A DNA stretch of 64,000 nucleotides from Herbaspirillum sp. alder98 (GTDB lineage Bacteria; Pseudomonadota; Gammaproteobacteria; Burkholderiales; Burkholderiaceae_D): contig NZ_JAIUCY010000012.1 of NCBI RefSeq assembly GCF_020179755.1, forward strand, positions 89,177-153,176. The letters run 5' to 3'. Under the pieces are notes generated by a model that had not been told where the DNA came from, searched no databases, and saw only the letters and a list, made by a program, of their open reading frames with translations. The position numbers and the translations under genes were made by a program. Of this stretch, positions 49,532 to 57,955 are shown in pieces. Within the stretch, counting starts at the first letter, position 1; every line of letters begins with the position of its first letter.

Positions 49532-50269
49532 ATGAACCACTCTCCAGCGCCCCAAGCCCCACTACTCAATCAATGGCAGCAACCTGTCGGCCAGCCCTTG
49601 CCGCAATGGCAGATGCGCCCCCTGCCTCAACGCCTGGTGCTGCAAGGACGATACTGCAAGCTGGAACCGATCAGCGCCGAGCGCCATGCCAAGGATCTGT
49701 TTGATGCCTATGCCGGTGCACCCGACGGCAGTGACTGGACCTACATGATCAGCGGCCCGTTCGACAGCGCCGAGAGCTATCGCCAGTACGCCGAGAAACT
49801 GGAACAGAGCGATGACCCGCTGCACTTTACCGTGATCGACCTGGCCAGCGGACGCGCCGTCGGCAGCCTGGCGCTGATGCGCATCGATGCCCGCCATGGT
49901 GTCATCGAAGTCGGCCATGTGGCGCTTTCGCGCAGCCTCAAGCGCACCCGGGTCGCCACCGAGGCGCAGTTTCTGTTGATGCAACATGCATTCGATACGC
50001 TCGGCTATCGACGTTATGAATGGAAATGCGACAGCCTCAATGCGCCTTCGCGCCGTGCCGCCTTGCGCCTGGGATTCACTTTCGAAGGAGTGTTCCGGCA
50101 AGCCATTGTCTATCGCGGGCGCAGTCGCGACACCGCCTGGTTTTCGATCATCGATGGCGAATGGCCAGTGCTGCGCACTGCCTTCGAGACCTGGCTCGAT
50201 CCGGCCAACTTCGATGCTGATGGCCAGCAACGGCAATCGCTGGCAGCACTACGCGCCCCTCACCCCTGA
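49532..50269 (+). CDS. GNAT-family N-acetyltransferase (RimJ/RimL type)
   Basis: 245 residues. The acetyltransferase domain covers about residues 35-200: LEPISAERHAKDLFDAYAG, AVGSLALMRIDARHGVIEVGHVALSRSLKRTRVATEAQFLLMQHAFDTLGYRRYEWKCDSLNAPSRRAALRLGFTFEGVFRQ. This is the RimJ/RimL-like pattern, but such 240-residue proteins in MocR pairs usually act on small molecules or unknown targets. It is divergent from the MocR-type gene, which probably controls it, and its stop overlaps the convergent LysR gene by 10 bases. Confidence 0.9.
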   Translation: MNHSPAPQAPLLNQWQQPVGQPLPQWQMRPLPQRLVLQGRYCKLEPISAERHAKDLFDAYAGAPDGSDWTYMISGPFDSAESYRQYAEKLEQSDDPLHFTVIDLASGRAVGSLALMRIDARHGVIEVGHVALSRSLKRTRVATEAQFLLMQHAFDTLGYRRYEWKCDSLNAPSRRAALRLGFTFEGVFRQAIVYRGRSRDTAWFSIIDGEWPVLRTAFETWLDPANFDADGQQRQSLAALRAPHP

Positions 50270-51159
50270 CGCAACGCCCACAGCGCATCGAGTACGTACG
50301 CCGTGGCAGGCTCGGGCGTGCCGCTGCGGTGCGCAATACCGAGCCCGCGCCACAGCTTGGGCCGTAACGGTCGCATGACGATGCGCGGGTCGACATAGGG
50401 CGCCTCGCTCTCGTGCTGCGCCCCTTCATGCGGCAGCAGTGTGGCGCCGTAACCCGCAGCGACCAGGCTCTTGACCGCGTCGTTATAGTTGAGCTGGATG
50501 CGCGGCGTTGGGTGTTCGCCAGCGCTGGCGAACCATTCGCTGGTCAGGCGCGAAAGCCGGGTATCGGGCGCGTTGAGAATCAACGGCTGCGCCGCCAGCC
50601 ATTGCGGCGTGACCGACCTCGGCGCCACCCAGTGCGCAGGGATGAACGCCATGACCGGATCGCGCCGCCATGGCCGCACCGACAATCCCGCCACCGCCGC
50701 CTGGGGCAAGGCCACCAGGCCGACATCCAGGGTTCCGGCCGACAGCCGCGAGAGGGTCTCGGCCGATGTCAGCACCATCACCTGCACATCGATATCCGGA
50801 TGACTCTGGCCCAATCGTTGCAACGCCTGCGGTAACAGATAGGCAATCGCGCCGGTAGATGCGCCCAGCCGCACGCGGCCCTCCAGTCCCTGCACCTGGC
50901 GTCGCACCTCTTCCAGCGCCTGCCCGGCATCGGCCAGCAACTGGCGCGCCCGCCGGACCAGGCTCTCACCCACGCCCGACGGCCGCACCTGGTTGCGCTG
51001 GCGCAGCAGCAGCGTGGCGCCCACCCGACTTTCCAGTTCGCTGATGTGCAGGCTTACCGTGGGCGGCGCCAGATGCAGCACGCGGGCGGCGGCCGCGAAC
51101 GAGCCCAGGTCGACGATGGCGACCAGCGTGCGGAGTTGATCGAGGTTGAGTTCACGCAT
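50260..51159 (-). CDS. LysR-family transcriptional regulator
   Basis: 299 residues: N-terminal LysR helix-turn-helix (LDQLRTLVAIVDLGSFAAAARVLHLAPPTVSLHISELESRVGATLLLRQ), linker helix, and an effector-binding domain (GRVRLGASTGAIAYLLPQALQRLGQSHPDIDVQVMV ...). The effector is unknown. It is divergent from argC, with a clear LysR-type inverted repeat in the gap, so it may regulate itself, argC, or both. Confidence 0.92.
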   Translation of the reverse strand: MRELNLDQLRTLVAIVDLGSFAAAARVLHLAPPTVSLHISELESRVGATLLLRQRNQVRPSGVGESLVRRARQLLADAGQALEEVRRQVQGLEGRVRLGASTGAIAYLLPQALQRLGQSHPDIDVQVMVLTSAETLSRLSAGTLDVGLVALPQAAVAGLSVRPWRRDPVMAFIPAHWVAPRSVTPQWLAAQPLILNAPDTRLSRLTSEWFASAGEHPTPRIQLNYNDAVKSLVAAGYGATLLPHEGAQHESEAPYVDPRIVMRPLRPKLWRGLGIAHRSGTPEPATAYVLDALWALRQG

Positions 51160-51187
51160 ATTTGCAATCCGGCAATGAAGTGATCGG

Positions 51188-51208
51188 TGATTCAGAAATC
51201 CTGAATCA
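51188..51208. promoter_or_regulatory. LysR-type operator candidate
   Basis: TGATTCAG-aaatc-CTGAATCA: two 8-base arms, perfect inverted repeat, containing the T-N11-A core of LysR sites. It lies about 30 bases upstream of the lysR-type start codon and 118 bases before argC. Confidence 0.6.
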
Positions 51209-51325
51209 TCAGTTCGGAATATTCAACTTTTCCGATTATACGACTTGTCGCATGATGGCCCTGTACCGACATCTGACGGCATCTTCAGCGCTGGCGCGCA
51301 TAACAGGAGCAAAGGAGCAAACATC

Positions 51326-52258
51326 ATGAGCAAACAAGCACTGGTCTTCATCGACGGCGATCAAGGCACGACCGGCCTGCAGATCAACGAGCGCCTGCGC
51401 GGGCGCACCGACCTGCAGGTGCTGACGCTGCCGGCGGCTGAACGCAAGGATGCGCGTCGTCGCGCCGAAGCCATCAATGCCGCCGACATCGCCCTGCTGT
51501 GCCTGCCGGACGCCGCCGCGCGCGAAGCGGTGGCATTGATCGAGAACCCCAGGGTGCGCGTCATCGATGCCAGCTCGGCCCATCGCACCGATGCCGACTG
51601 GGTCTACGGCTTTGCCGAGCTCTCGCCGGAACAACCAGGGCGCATCGCCAGCGCGCGGCGCGTGACCAATCCCGGCTGTTACCCCACCGGCGCCATCGCC
51701 TTGCTGGGACCATTGGTCAAGGCGGGCCTGGTGCCGCCCGATTACCCGCTGGTCATCAACGCCGTCTCTGGTTATTCCGGGGGTGGTCGCGCCCAGGTCG
51801 AGCAATATGAAGGCGCCGAGGCCGGCAGCGCTGCGCCGTTTGTACTGTATGGCCTGGGCCTGGCGCACAAGCACCCGCCCGAAATCCAGTTGCATGCGGC
51901 ATTGCGCCAGCGGCCCATTTTCATCCCATCGTATGGTGCTTTCCGGCAAGGCATCGTGCTCAGCATTGCGTTGCACACCAGGTTGTTGCCTGCCGGCGCC
52001 AGCCAGCATGCATTACGGGCAGCGCTCGAACAGCATTACGAGGCAGCCCGGCATGTGCGGGTGCTGTCGGCGCAGCAAAGCCTGGATGCAGCCCGGCTTG
52101 ATCCGACCATCCATAACAACACTAACGACATGACGTTGGGAGTATTTGGCAACGACGCGGAAGGTCACATCGTGTTGTGCGCCGTCTTCGACAACCTTGG
52201 TAAGGGTGCCTCCGGGGCAGCAGTACAGAACCTGGATCTGTTATTGAGCGGGTGTTAA
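51326..52258 (+). CDS. argC: N-acetyl-gamma-glutamyl-phosphate reductase (type 2)
   Basis: 310 residues from [20 protein letters not shown], with AAGGAG 8 bases before the ATG. Reduces N-acetylglutamyl phosphate to the semialdehyde in arginine synthesis. The catalytic Cys is in [17 protein letters not shown] and [13 protein letters not shown] are typical of the shorter type 2 ArgC. It is away from other arg genes in the window; divergent from a LysR-type gene. Confidence 0.94.
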   Translation: MSKQALVFIDGDQGTTGLQINERLRGRTDLQVLTLPAAERKDARRRAEAINAADIALLCLPDAAAREAVALIENPRVRVIDASSAHRTDADWVYGFAELSPEQPGRIASARRVTNPGCYPTGAIALLGPLVKAGLVPPDYPLVINAVSGYSGGGRAQVEQYEGAEAGSAAPFVLYGLGLAHKHPPEIQLHAALRQRPIFIPSYGAFRQGIVLSIALHTRLLPAGASQHALRAALEQHYEAARHVRVLSAQQSLDAARLDPTIHNNTNDMTLGVFGNDAEGHIVLCAVFDNLGKGASGAAVQNLDLLLSGC

Positions 52259-52285
52259 GAGTTAAGGCCTGTGGCATGAGGCAAA

Positions 52286-52311
52286 CCTGCGCCATCGTCT
52301 CATGGCGCAGG
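52286..52311 (+). terminator. Hairpin after argC
   Basis: CCTGCGCCAT / ATGGCGCAGG, a 10-bp perfect stem with a 6-base loop, 28 bases past the argC stop codon. No T-run follows, so termination efficiency is uncertain. Confidence 0.5.
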
Positions 52312-52423
52312 AGCCGGATGTTTGACAAACTCATCCATTGACAGCGTAACCGGCAGGAACGCCCGCGCTGTGGCATGATGCGTGCTCCGTCATTTCATCC
52401 ACGACTTACAGGCCCCCCGCACC

Positions 52424-52651
52424 ATGGCAGGTCCCATCGGCAAAAACGTCCAGAAGTACATGGGCGCGACTATCAATCTGACTCCGGTATTGCGCACCGA
52501 CGGCAAGTGGACGGCATTCGTGCACATCGACTTCCCCGACCGTACCACACACGACTTCGGCGACTTCCAGCCTGGCAATACGAAGATGGAAGCGCTGCAA
52601 AATGCCGTCACCGCGGCCGAGAACTACGTCGCCACCCACAAGAAACGCTAA
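52424..52651 (+). CDS. Conserved hypothetical small protein
   Basis: 75 residues from MAGPIGKNVQKYMGATINL. No signal peptide or membrane helix; mixed beta and a C-terminal helix (MEALQNAVTAAENYVATHKKR). It has coding-like composition and faces the TauE gene convergently. No ribosome site precedes the ATG; an in-frame GTG at 52382 would add 14 residues. Function not recognised. Confidence 0.6.
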   Translation: MAGPIGKNVQKYMGATINLTPVLRTDGKWTAFVHIDFPDRTTHDFGDFQPGNTKMEALQNAVTAAENYVATHKKR

Positions 52652-52690
52652 TACCCATCCCTTTCCCAGACGATCACCTCGGGCAATGAA

Positions 52691-53458
52691 TCATTGCCCG
52701 TTGATCATCATCCACACCGACAGGATCAGCAACGCCCCGCAGAACAGGATGCGCAAGCGGCGTTCTGGCAGATGGTGCGCCAGCGCCACGCCCCACGAGA
52801 TGCTGAGCACGCCGCCGATGGCCATTGGAATCCCGACGCTCCAGTTGACGTGGCCGGCGCTGGCATAAGTCCATAAGGCCACCAGCGTACCGGGCGTCAC
52901 CATGGCCAGGCCCAGCCCTTGCGCTGCCGTCTGCGTTGCCCCGAAGAACGCGGTGAGCAGCGGCACCGCAACGATGGCGCCGCCGACGCTGAAGAAACCT
53001 GCCGAGGCGCCGGCCGACATGCCCACCCCGAACAGGTATTTACGCGGCAGCACGATACTGCTGTCGGTAGCCGGCTTCCTGCGCAGCAGGGTCCACAGGT
53101 AATACAGCGCCAGCACGCCCATGAAGGCGGCAAAGCAGAAGTGCAGCAGATGGGCATCGATGCTGGTGGCCAGGCGCGCCGAAAAATAAGTGGTCACGAT
53201 GGCCGGCAGGCACATCATCAAGGCCGAGCTCCACTCGATCTTGTTGCGCTGCTTGTAGCGCCAGAAAGCGATGACCACGTTTGGCACGATCATCACCAGC
53301 GAAGTGCCTTGCGCCAGTTGCTGATCCATTCCATACAGGTAGCCCAGCACGGGAATAGCGATCAGCCCGCCACCGATGCCGAACAGGCCGCCCATTGCGC
53401 CCAATACCCCGCCCAACAGAAAGTTGAGCACGCTCGCCAAAAACAAGGAATCCATCAT
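52691..53458 (-). CDS. TauE/SafE (TSUP) family membrane permease
   Basis: 255 residues, about eight membrane helices in two related halves (GAMGGLFGIGGGLIAIPVLGYLYGMDQQLAQGTSL and GVGMSAGASAGFFSVGGAIVAVPLLTAFFGATQTAAQGLGLAMV), the duplicated TSUP pattern. Family members export sulfite, sulfoacetate or other organic anions. Substrate unknown. It is divergent from a 27-residue peptide gene, with a long hairpin between them. Confidence 0.9.
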   Translation of the reverse strand: MMDSLFLASVLNFLLGGVLGAMGGLFGIGGGLIAIPVLGYLYGMDQQLAQGTSLVMIVPNVVIAFWRYKQRNKIEWSSALMMCLPAIVTTYFSARLATSIDAHLLHFCFAAFMGVLALYYLWTLLRRKPATDSSIVLPRKYLFGVGMSAGASAGFFSVGGAIVAVPLLTAFFGATQTAAQGLGLAMVTPGTLVALWTYASAGHVNWSVGIPMAIGGVLSISWGVALAHHLPERRLRILFCGALLILSVWMMINGQ

Positions 53459-53477
53459 CGGTGTAAAGTGTGGCGTC

Positions 53478-53522
53478 TGCCGTGGGTACCGATGTATTCA
53501 AACTGCATCGGCACCCACGGCA
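53478..53522. repeat. 17-bp inverted repeat between TauE gene and small peptide gene
   Basis: Arms 53478-53494 and 53506-53522 (17 bases each, one mismatch) around an 11-base loop: TGCCGTGGGTaCCGATG and CATCGGcACCCACGGCA. It lies 19 bases before the TauE start codon and 24 bases before the peptide start codon. There is no T-run after it on either strand, so an operator or an RNA control element is more likely than a terminator. Confidence 0.75.
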
Positions 53523-53546
53523 TTCAATTAAAAAAAGGAGACGATC

Positions 53547-53630
53547 ATGAGCGGCGTCATCGTATTCGCGCTTGAAATGGGCGTGGTCGCCATCATTGCG
53601 CTGGCGATCTACCTGGTGGTCAAGAAATAA
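53547..53630 (+). CDS. 27-residue single-helix membrane peptide
   Basis: A short open frame with a strong ribosome site (AAAAAAGGAG, 6 bases before the ATG). The product begins MSGVIVFALEMG and is one hydrophobic helix ending in a basic VVKK tail, as in small inner-membrane peptides. The Glu within the helix (ALEMG) is unusual. No family is recognised. It lies between the divergent TauE gene and the SDR gene (162 bases further), and after a long hairpin. Support comes from the ribosome site, coding-like wobble usage and the clean membrane-helix pattern. Confidence 0.65.
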   Translation: MSGVIVFALEMGVVAIIALAIYLVVKK

Positions 53631-53792
53631 GCCACTGTTAGCACGCCGGTCCGGCATCCGCACAAAGTCTGCCAGTTTAGCGCAGCCTAGGGCGGCTGTC
53701 CCGGGCTACGCAGCGCAGCCGTCGATCTCCTCGAGTGCCATGGCATGCAAGCCACTAAAACATCGCCAACACCTCAAGCAAAGGAAGAACAA

Positions 53793-54572
53793 ATGGATTT
53801 AGGACTCAAGGGCAAGACCGCACTGGTGTGCGCATCGAGCAAGGGCTTGGGACGCGCCTGCGCGCTGTCGCTGGCCCGCGAAGGCGTGGCCGTCACCATG
53901 CTGGCGCGCGGCGCCGAAGCGTTGGAAGCGGCAGCTGCCGAAATCCGCGCCGAGACCGGCTCGACCATTACCACGGTAGCCTGTGACATCACCACGGCCG
54001 AAGGCCGCGCCAAGGCGCTGGCGGCTTGCCCGCAGCCCGACATTCTGGTGACCAACGCCGGCGGCCCCAAGCCGGGCGACTTCCGCGAGTGGACCCGGGA
54101 CGACTGGATTGCGGCGGTAGACGCCAACATGCTGACGCCGATCGAATTGATCAAGGCCACGGTAGACGGCATGATCTCGCGCGGTTTTGGTCGGATCGTC
54201 AACATCACCTCCAGCGCCGTGCGGGCGCCGATCGACATCCTGGGATTGTCGAATGGTGCGCGTTCGGGGCTGACCGGTTTTGTGGCGGGCTTGTCGCGCA
54301 AGACGGTGCGCCATAACGTCACCATCAACAACCTGCTGCCTGGCCCGTTCGAAACCGACCGCCTGCGCTCGACCGCGCAAGGCGCGGCCAAGGACAGCGG
54401 CCGGACGGTGGACGAAGTGCTGGCCGAGCGCCGCACGCAGAACCCGTCTGGCCGCTTCGGCGACCCGGCCGAGTTCGGCGACGCCTGCGCCTATCTGTGC
54501 AGCGCCCAGGCCGGTTTCATCACGGGCCAGAACATGCTGCTCGACGGCGGTGCTTATCCGGGCACGTTCTAA
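53793..54572 (+). CDS. SDR-family protein lacking the catalytic Tyr and Lys
   Basis: 259 residues from MDLGLKGKTALV, with AAGGAAG before the ATG. A Rossmann fold with the cofactor loop CASSKGLGRA, NAG at 88-90 (VTNAGGPKPGD), and the C-terminal GQNMLLDGGAYPGTF. The active-site segment reads ITS140SAVRAPIDILGLS153NGAR157SGL. At the usual spacing, Tyr is Ser153 and Lys is Arg157. Often annotated as 3-oxoacyl-ACP reductase, but without Tyr-x3-Lys that reaction is doubtful. It may use other residues or bind a ligand. It precedes tRNA-Ser. Confidence 0.9.
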   Translation: MDLGLKGKTALVCASSKGLGRACALSLAREGVAVTMLARGAEALEAAAAEIRAETGSTITTVACDITTAEGRAKALAACPQPDILVTNAGGPKPGDFREWTRDDWIAAVDANMLTPIELIKATVDGMISRGFGRIVNITSSAVRAPIDILGLSNGARSGLTGFVAGLSRKTVRHNVTINNLLPGPFETDRLRSTAQGAAKDSGRTVDEVLAERRTQNPSGRFGDPAEFGDACAYLCSAQAGFITGQNMLLDGGAYPGTF

Positions 54573-54619
54573 GGGATCGGTTTTCCTGACAGAAAGGCTG
54601 TACCAACGGGCAATTGTTG

Positions 54620-54625
54620 TATAAT
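54620..54625 (+). promoter_or_regulatory. -10 box of the tRNA-Ser promoter
   Basis: A perfect TATAAT 40 bases before the tRNA-Ser 5' end. The -35 region is weak. Confidence 0.5.
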
Positions 54626-54665
54626 TCGGCCCTCGCGCTGCCCCCTCGGGTGGCAGTGCCGATCA

Positions 54666-54755
54666 GGAGGTTTGGGTGAGCGGTTTAAACCAGCAGTCTT
54701 GAAAACTGCCGACGGGGTGACCCGTCCGTGAGTTCGAATCTCACAGCCTCCGCCA
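54666..54755 (+). tRNA. tRNA-Ser (anticodon TGA)
   Basis: 90 bases including CCA, with the long variable arm of serine tRNAs (ccgacggggtgacccgtccg). Acceptor arms GGAGGTT / AGCCTCC; anticodon arm CAGTC-TTGAAAA-type loop with anticodon TGA; T-loop GTTCGAATC. It marks the boundary to the AT-rich accessory stretch and is a plausible integration site. Confidence 0.96.
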
Positions 54756-54770
54756 GAACACCATATAGAA

Positions 54771-54796
54771 CGGGCCTTTCAGGCCCGCTCTTCATT
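54771..54796 (+). terminator. Terminator after tRNA-Ser
   Basis: CGGGCCT-ttc-AGGCCCG followed by ctcttcattt, 15 bases after the tRNA. Confidence 0.75.
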
Positions 54797-54820
54797 TCTA
54801 CCCCCAAATTCACCCACAAT

Positions 54821-54849
54821 TCATTTTGAGTTTAATTTACTCAAAATGA
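54821..54849. repeat. 11-bp inverted repeat upstream of the RT-nitrilase gene
   Basis: TCATTTTGAGT (54821-54831) and ACTCAAAATGA (54839-54849), perfect arms with a 7-base AT loop. It lies 73 bases before the RT gene start. It could be an operator, a transcript leader hairpin or part of a cognate structured RNA. Confidence 0.65.
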
Positions 54850-54922
54850 CAACTGTTCTTTTAAAATCCCTCACGTGATCGGCATCTCTGCCGACGAACG
54901 CAAAAATAAAAACGGGGGAAAT

Positions 54923-57900
54923 ATGGCAGTCACATTGAGGCAACTGGTGGTCGCCTATCGCAAAGCAAAGGTAGATCTCTATTACTCATCGCATGCTTCA
55001 TTAGAGGCAATAGCTGAATACGAAGACGATCTCATAGGCAATTTGAACGCGCTTTTAAGAAAAATCAATGGCAGCAGCGACGCATGGATAAAAAATGAGG
55101 GCTTCCTCGGCGGCTGGACCCTTGCAACTAAGGCGATTTCTTGGCCCGAAAGAAAGAAAGTTCGTGAGGAATTTGGAAATGGGCTGATATTTTCAGACCC
55201 TGCAGAAGAATGGGAGCATTCAAAAGCTTTACTGGAAAAAACGGCAGATCCCCATGCCATGCCTAAAGCGGAGTTTCGCGTGATGGCCCAATGCAGCCTT
55301 GATTTCCATGTCTTATCTACATTGTGGATCATAAAAGTTGGGCAATTTCTCGACGCCAGGCTTACAAAATGTGCCTATGGAAATCGTCTTCGAAGAACTC
55401 GCAGTAGCAATAAATTAAACACGCGCGCAATGGGATCTTTTTCGCCGTATTTAAAGCCTTTTCGGGATTGGCGAGATAAAGGCATCAGTACTATGCATAG
55501 CGCGTTAGAAGACAATAAGAAAATTGTTGCCCTAACAGCTGATGTCAGTTCCTTCTATCACGAATTAAATCCTGGATTTCTTTTAAAGAAATCGTTTTTA
55601 AAACGAGTGCTAGGTGTTGAGCTTTCGCTTAGCCAGGAAAAACTGCATAGCTTGTTTATTGGTGCGCTGGAGGCATGGGCAAAAAGAACCCCTCTAAAAA
55701 AAGGACTTCCTGTCGGATTACCCGCTTCTGCTGTGGTCGCAAACATGGCCCTGATCGAGCTCGATCGCCTGATGGAACAACAAATCGCCCCCCTCTATTA
55801 CGGGCGCTATGTTGATGACATTTTGTTGGTTATGGAGAATGGAGCATCTTTTCAATCAACGAGCGATGTTTGGGAATGGATATTCGCCAGATCAGATGGG
55901 AATCTCACGTGGTCTGACAAAAAAGAGAAGCGGCAAATCAAATTCTCTCCAAAATATCTTCGTGGCCCTAGTGCGCGTGATACCAGCAATATTCATTTCT
56001 CCAATTCCAAAAACAAGGTTTTTATTCTGTCAGGAGAATCCGGTAAAACTCTGATCAATGCTATCGCATGCCAGATTCAAGAAAGAGCCAGCGAATGGCG
56101 CGCCATGCCCCGCCTTCCGCAATCGGCGCAACATGTTGGTACGGATCTGTTAGCAGCTACCCAGAGCGATGGGGAAGCTGCAGATAATTTGCGAAAAACC
56201 GATGTCTTGACGATGCGTAGAGCCGGATTTGCCATCAAGTTGCGAGACTTTGAAGCGTACGAGCGAGATCTTATTCCAAGCGCTTGGCGAGATCACCGCC
56301 ATGCCTTTCTCCGTGCATTCACACAACACGTATTAGTACTGCCTTACTTTTTCGATTTGGCAATCTATCTGCCCCGAGTCATTCGCCTGGCGACTGCATG
56401 CGAAGATTTTAAAGAACTACGAGCAATTATTAACTCGCTACAGAAAATCACGAGAAAAGTTGCTGCCGATTGTTCTGTCGAGATAAAAGCGGCAACTCCT
56501 CCTTATAAAATTCAACGAGAGGAACTCATTAAGCGTTGGAAGAATCAACTTTTTTCGTCAGTACGTGAAAGCGTGGCCGCTGCTTTCCCGCCAGTGTTAA
56601 CACCATCAGGATCATCTGGCTGGAAAAAGTATATGTCGAAATACAAGCCTGAGTTCGACCTGGATCTGTCTGCTGCTTGGCCAACTTCCATCATGGAATT
56701 TCAATCGCAACAGGCTCGTCTTTTTTCATATGACTTGGCCCATATGCCGTTCAGATTTATCGGCCTGCCTACTGAAATGGTTTCCCAGCGCGGGATACCA
56801 AAAAAGCAGACGATTAAGAACTGCTCCAATGCTTCAAAATTACTTCCGCCTGATATCTACCACGGCAATTCGGCTCTAGCCCGCACTCTTGGATTCGCCC
56901 GATTGCCGCATGGCTTAGCGTTTACCACTCGGCCATTCAGCTTGGCAGAGCTCTTCATTTTAGACATTGATGTGTTTGACCGAGATGTTCAGCCTGAATT
57001 GGCGGAGATCGTCAAGGCTCAGAGGGGATTTGATCTAAATGAAAAAATGCCCGTCATGAGCAAAAAAAATGTTCTTCAGATTCCCGATGGGCAAGCTGAA
57101 GATAAATACCGCATAGCAGTATCAAGTTGGAAGACTAGAACAGATAGTTGGATAGCTGCCGTACAAAAATCAGCAGATCCAGATATTGAGAGGTATGGCC
57201 GTTTAAATCATCTTCTCAACCATGTCATATCTAAGCCTCTCGGCTGCCGCTATTTGATACTTCCTGAGTTAGCACTTCCCTCCAGCTGGTTTTTCCGCAT
57301 CGCTCGAAAACTCCACGGTCGCGGCATTTCTTTGATCGCAGGAGTTGAGTATCTTCATGCCGGCAAACATAAAGTACGCAATCAAGTATGGGCAGCGTTG
57401 TCGCATGATGGCCTTGGCTTTCCCTCTACACTAATTTATAGGCAAGACAAACAACGTCCTGCTTTGCACGAGGAGCTTGAGCTTCAAAGACTAGCGGGAG
57501 TTAAGATGAAACCGGCAAAGAAGTGGGATAACCCACCAATAATTCAGCATGGTGATTTCCGCTTTTCTCTTTTGATCTGCAGTGAGCTCACAAATATCAG
57601 TTATCGGGCCGCCCTTCGCGGAAACGTAGATGCGATATTCGTTCCTGAATGGAATCAGGACACCGAGAGCTTTAACGCCTTAGTTGAATCTGCCGCCCTT
57701 GATATCCATGCTTATGTAATTCAGTGCAATGATCGTCAATATGGAGATAGCCGTATCCGAGCGCCCTACAAAAATAGCTGGGAGCGAGACATCCTGCGGG
57801 TGAAAGGTGGAATTGCAGATTATTGCGTGATGGGGGAAATAGATATCAAAACAATAAGAAAATTTCAAAGCGGATATCGGTCGCCACCAACTCCGTTCAA

Positions 57901-57955
57901 ACCTGTACCCGATGGCTTTGAAATAGCGGCGGAACGCAAGACACTTCCGAACTGA
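54923..57955 (+). CDS. Reverse transcriptase-nitrilase fusion (DRT type 1 / UG1-like anti-phage protein)
   Basis: 1010 residues from MAVTLRQLVV, with GGGGGAA before the ATG. Residues 1-200 are mainly helical. The RT domain has motif A (TAD207VSSFY), motif B (GLPVGLPAS, 261-269) and motif C (RYVDD, YVDD at 296-299), so polymerase activity is plausible. After an uncharacterised middle, the C-terminal third is a carbon-nitrogen hydrolase (nitrilase) domain with the full triad: E782 (LILPE), K843 (IYRQDK) and C886 (LLICSE). RT-nitrilase fusions of the 'unknown group' class (UG1, DRT type 1) are established defence genes; other nitrilase-fused UG groups cannot be excluded. The gene is much more AT-rich than the chromosome around it, single, and placed beside tRNA-Ser, all signs of transfer. 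Confidence 0.88.
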   Translation: MAVTLRQLVVAYRKAKVDLYYSSHASLEAIAEYEDDLIGNLNALLRKINGSSDAWIKNEGFLGGWTLATKAISWPERKKVREEFGNGLIFSDPAEEWEHSKALLEKTADPHAMPKAEFRVMAQCSLDFHVLSTLWIIKVGQFLDARLTKCAYGNRLRRTRSSNKLNTRAMGSFSPYLKPFRDWRDKGISTMHSALEDNKKIVALTADVSSFYHELNPGFLLKKSFLKRVLGVELSLSQEKLHSLFIGALEAWAKRTPLKKGLPVGLPASAVVANMALIELDRLMEQQIAPLYYGRYVDDILLVMENGASFQSTSDVWEWIFARSDGNLTWSDKKEKRQIKFSPKYLRGPSARDTSNIHFSNSKNKVFILSGESGKTLINAIACQIQERASEWRAMPRLPQSAQHVGTDLLAATQSDGEAADNLRKTDVLTMRRAGFAIKLRDFEAYERDLIPSAWRDHRHAFLRAFTQHVLVLPYFFDLAIYLPRVIRLATACEDFKELRAIINSLQKITRKVAADCSVEIKAATPPYKIQREELIKRWKNQLFSSVRESVAAAFPPVLTPSGSSGWKKYMSKYKPEFDLDLSAAWPTSIMEFQSQQARLFSYDLAHMPFRFIGLPTEMVSQRGIPKKQTIKNCSNASKLLPPDIYHGNSALARTLGFARLPHGLAFTTRPFSLAELFILDIDVFDRDVQPELAEIVKAQRGFDLNEKMPVMSKKNVLQIPDGQAEDKYRIAVSSWKTRTDSWIAAVQKSADPDIERYGRLNHLLNHVISKPLGCRYLILPELALPSSWFFRIARKLHGRGISLIAGVEYLHAGKHKVRNQVWAALSHDGLGFPSTLIYRQDKQRPALHEELELQRLAGVKMKPAKKWDNPPIIQHGDFRFSLLICSELTNISYRAALRGNVDAIFVPEWNQDTESFNALVESAALDIHAYVIQCNDRQYGDSRIRAPYKNSWERDILRVKGGIADYCVMGEIDIKTIRKFQSGYRSPPTPFKPVPDGFEIAAERKTLPN

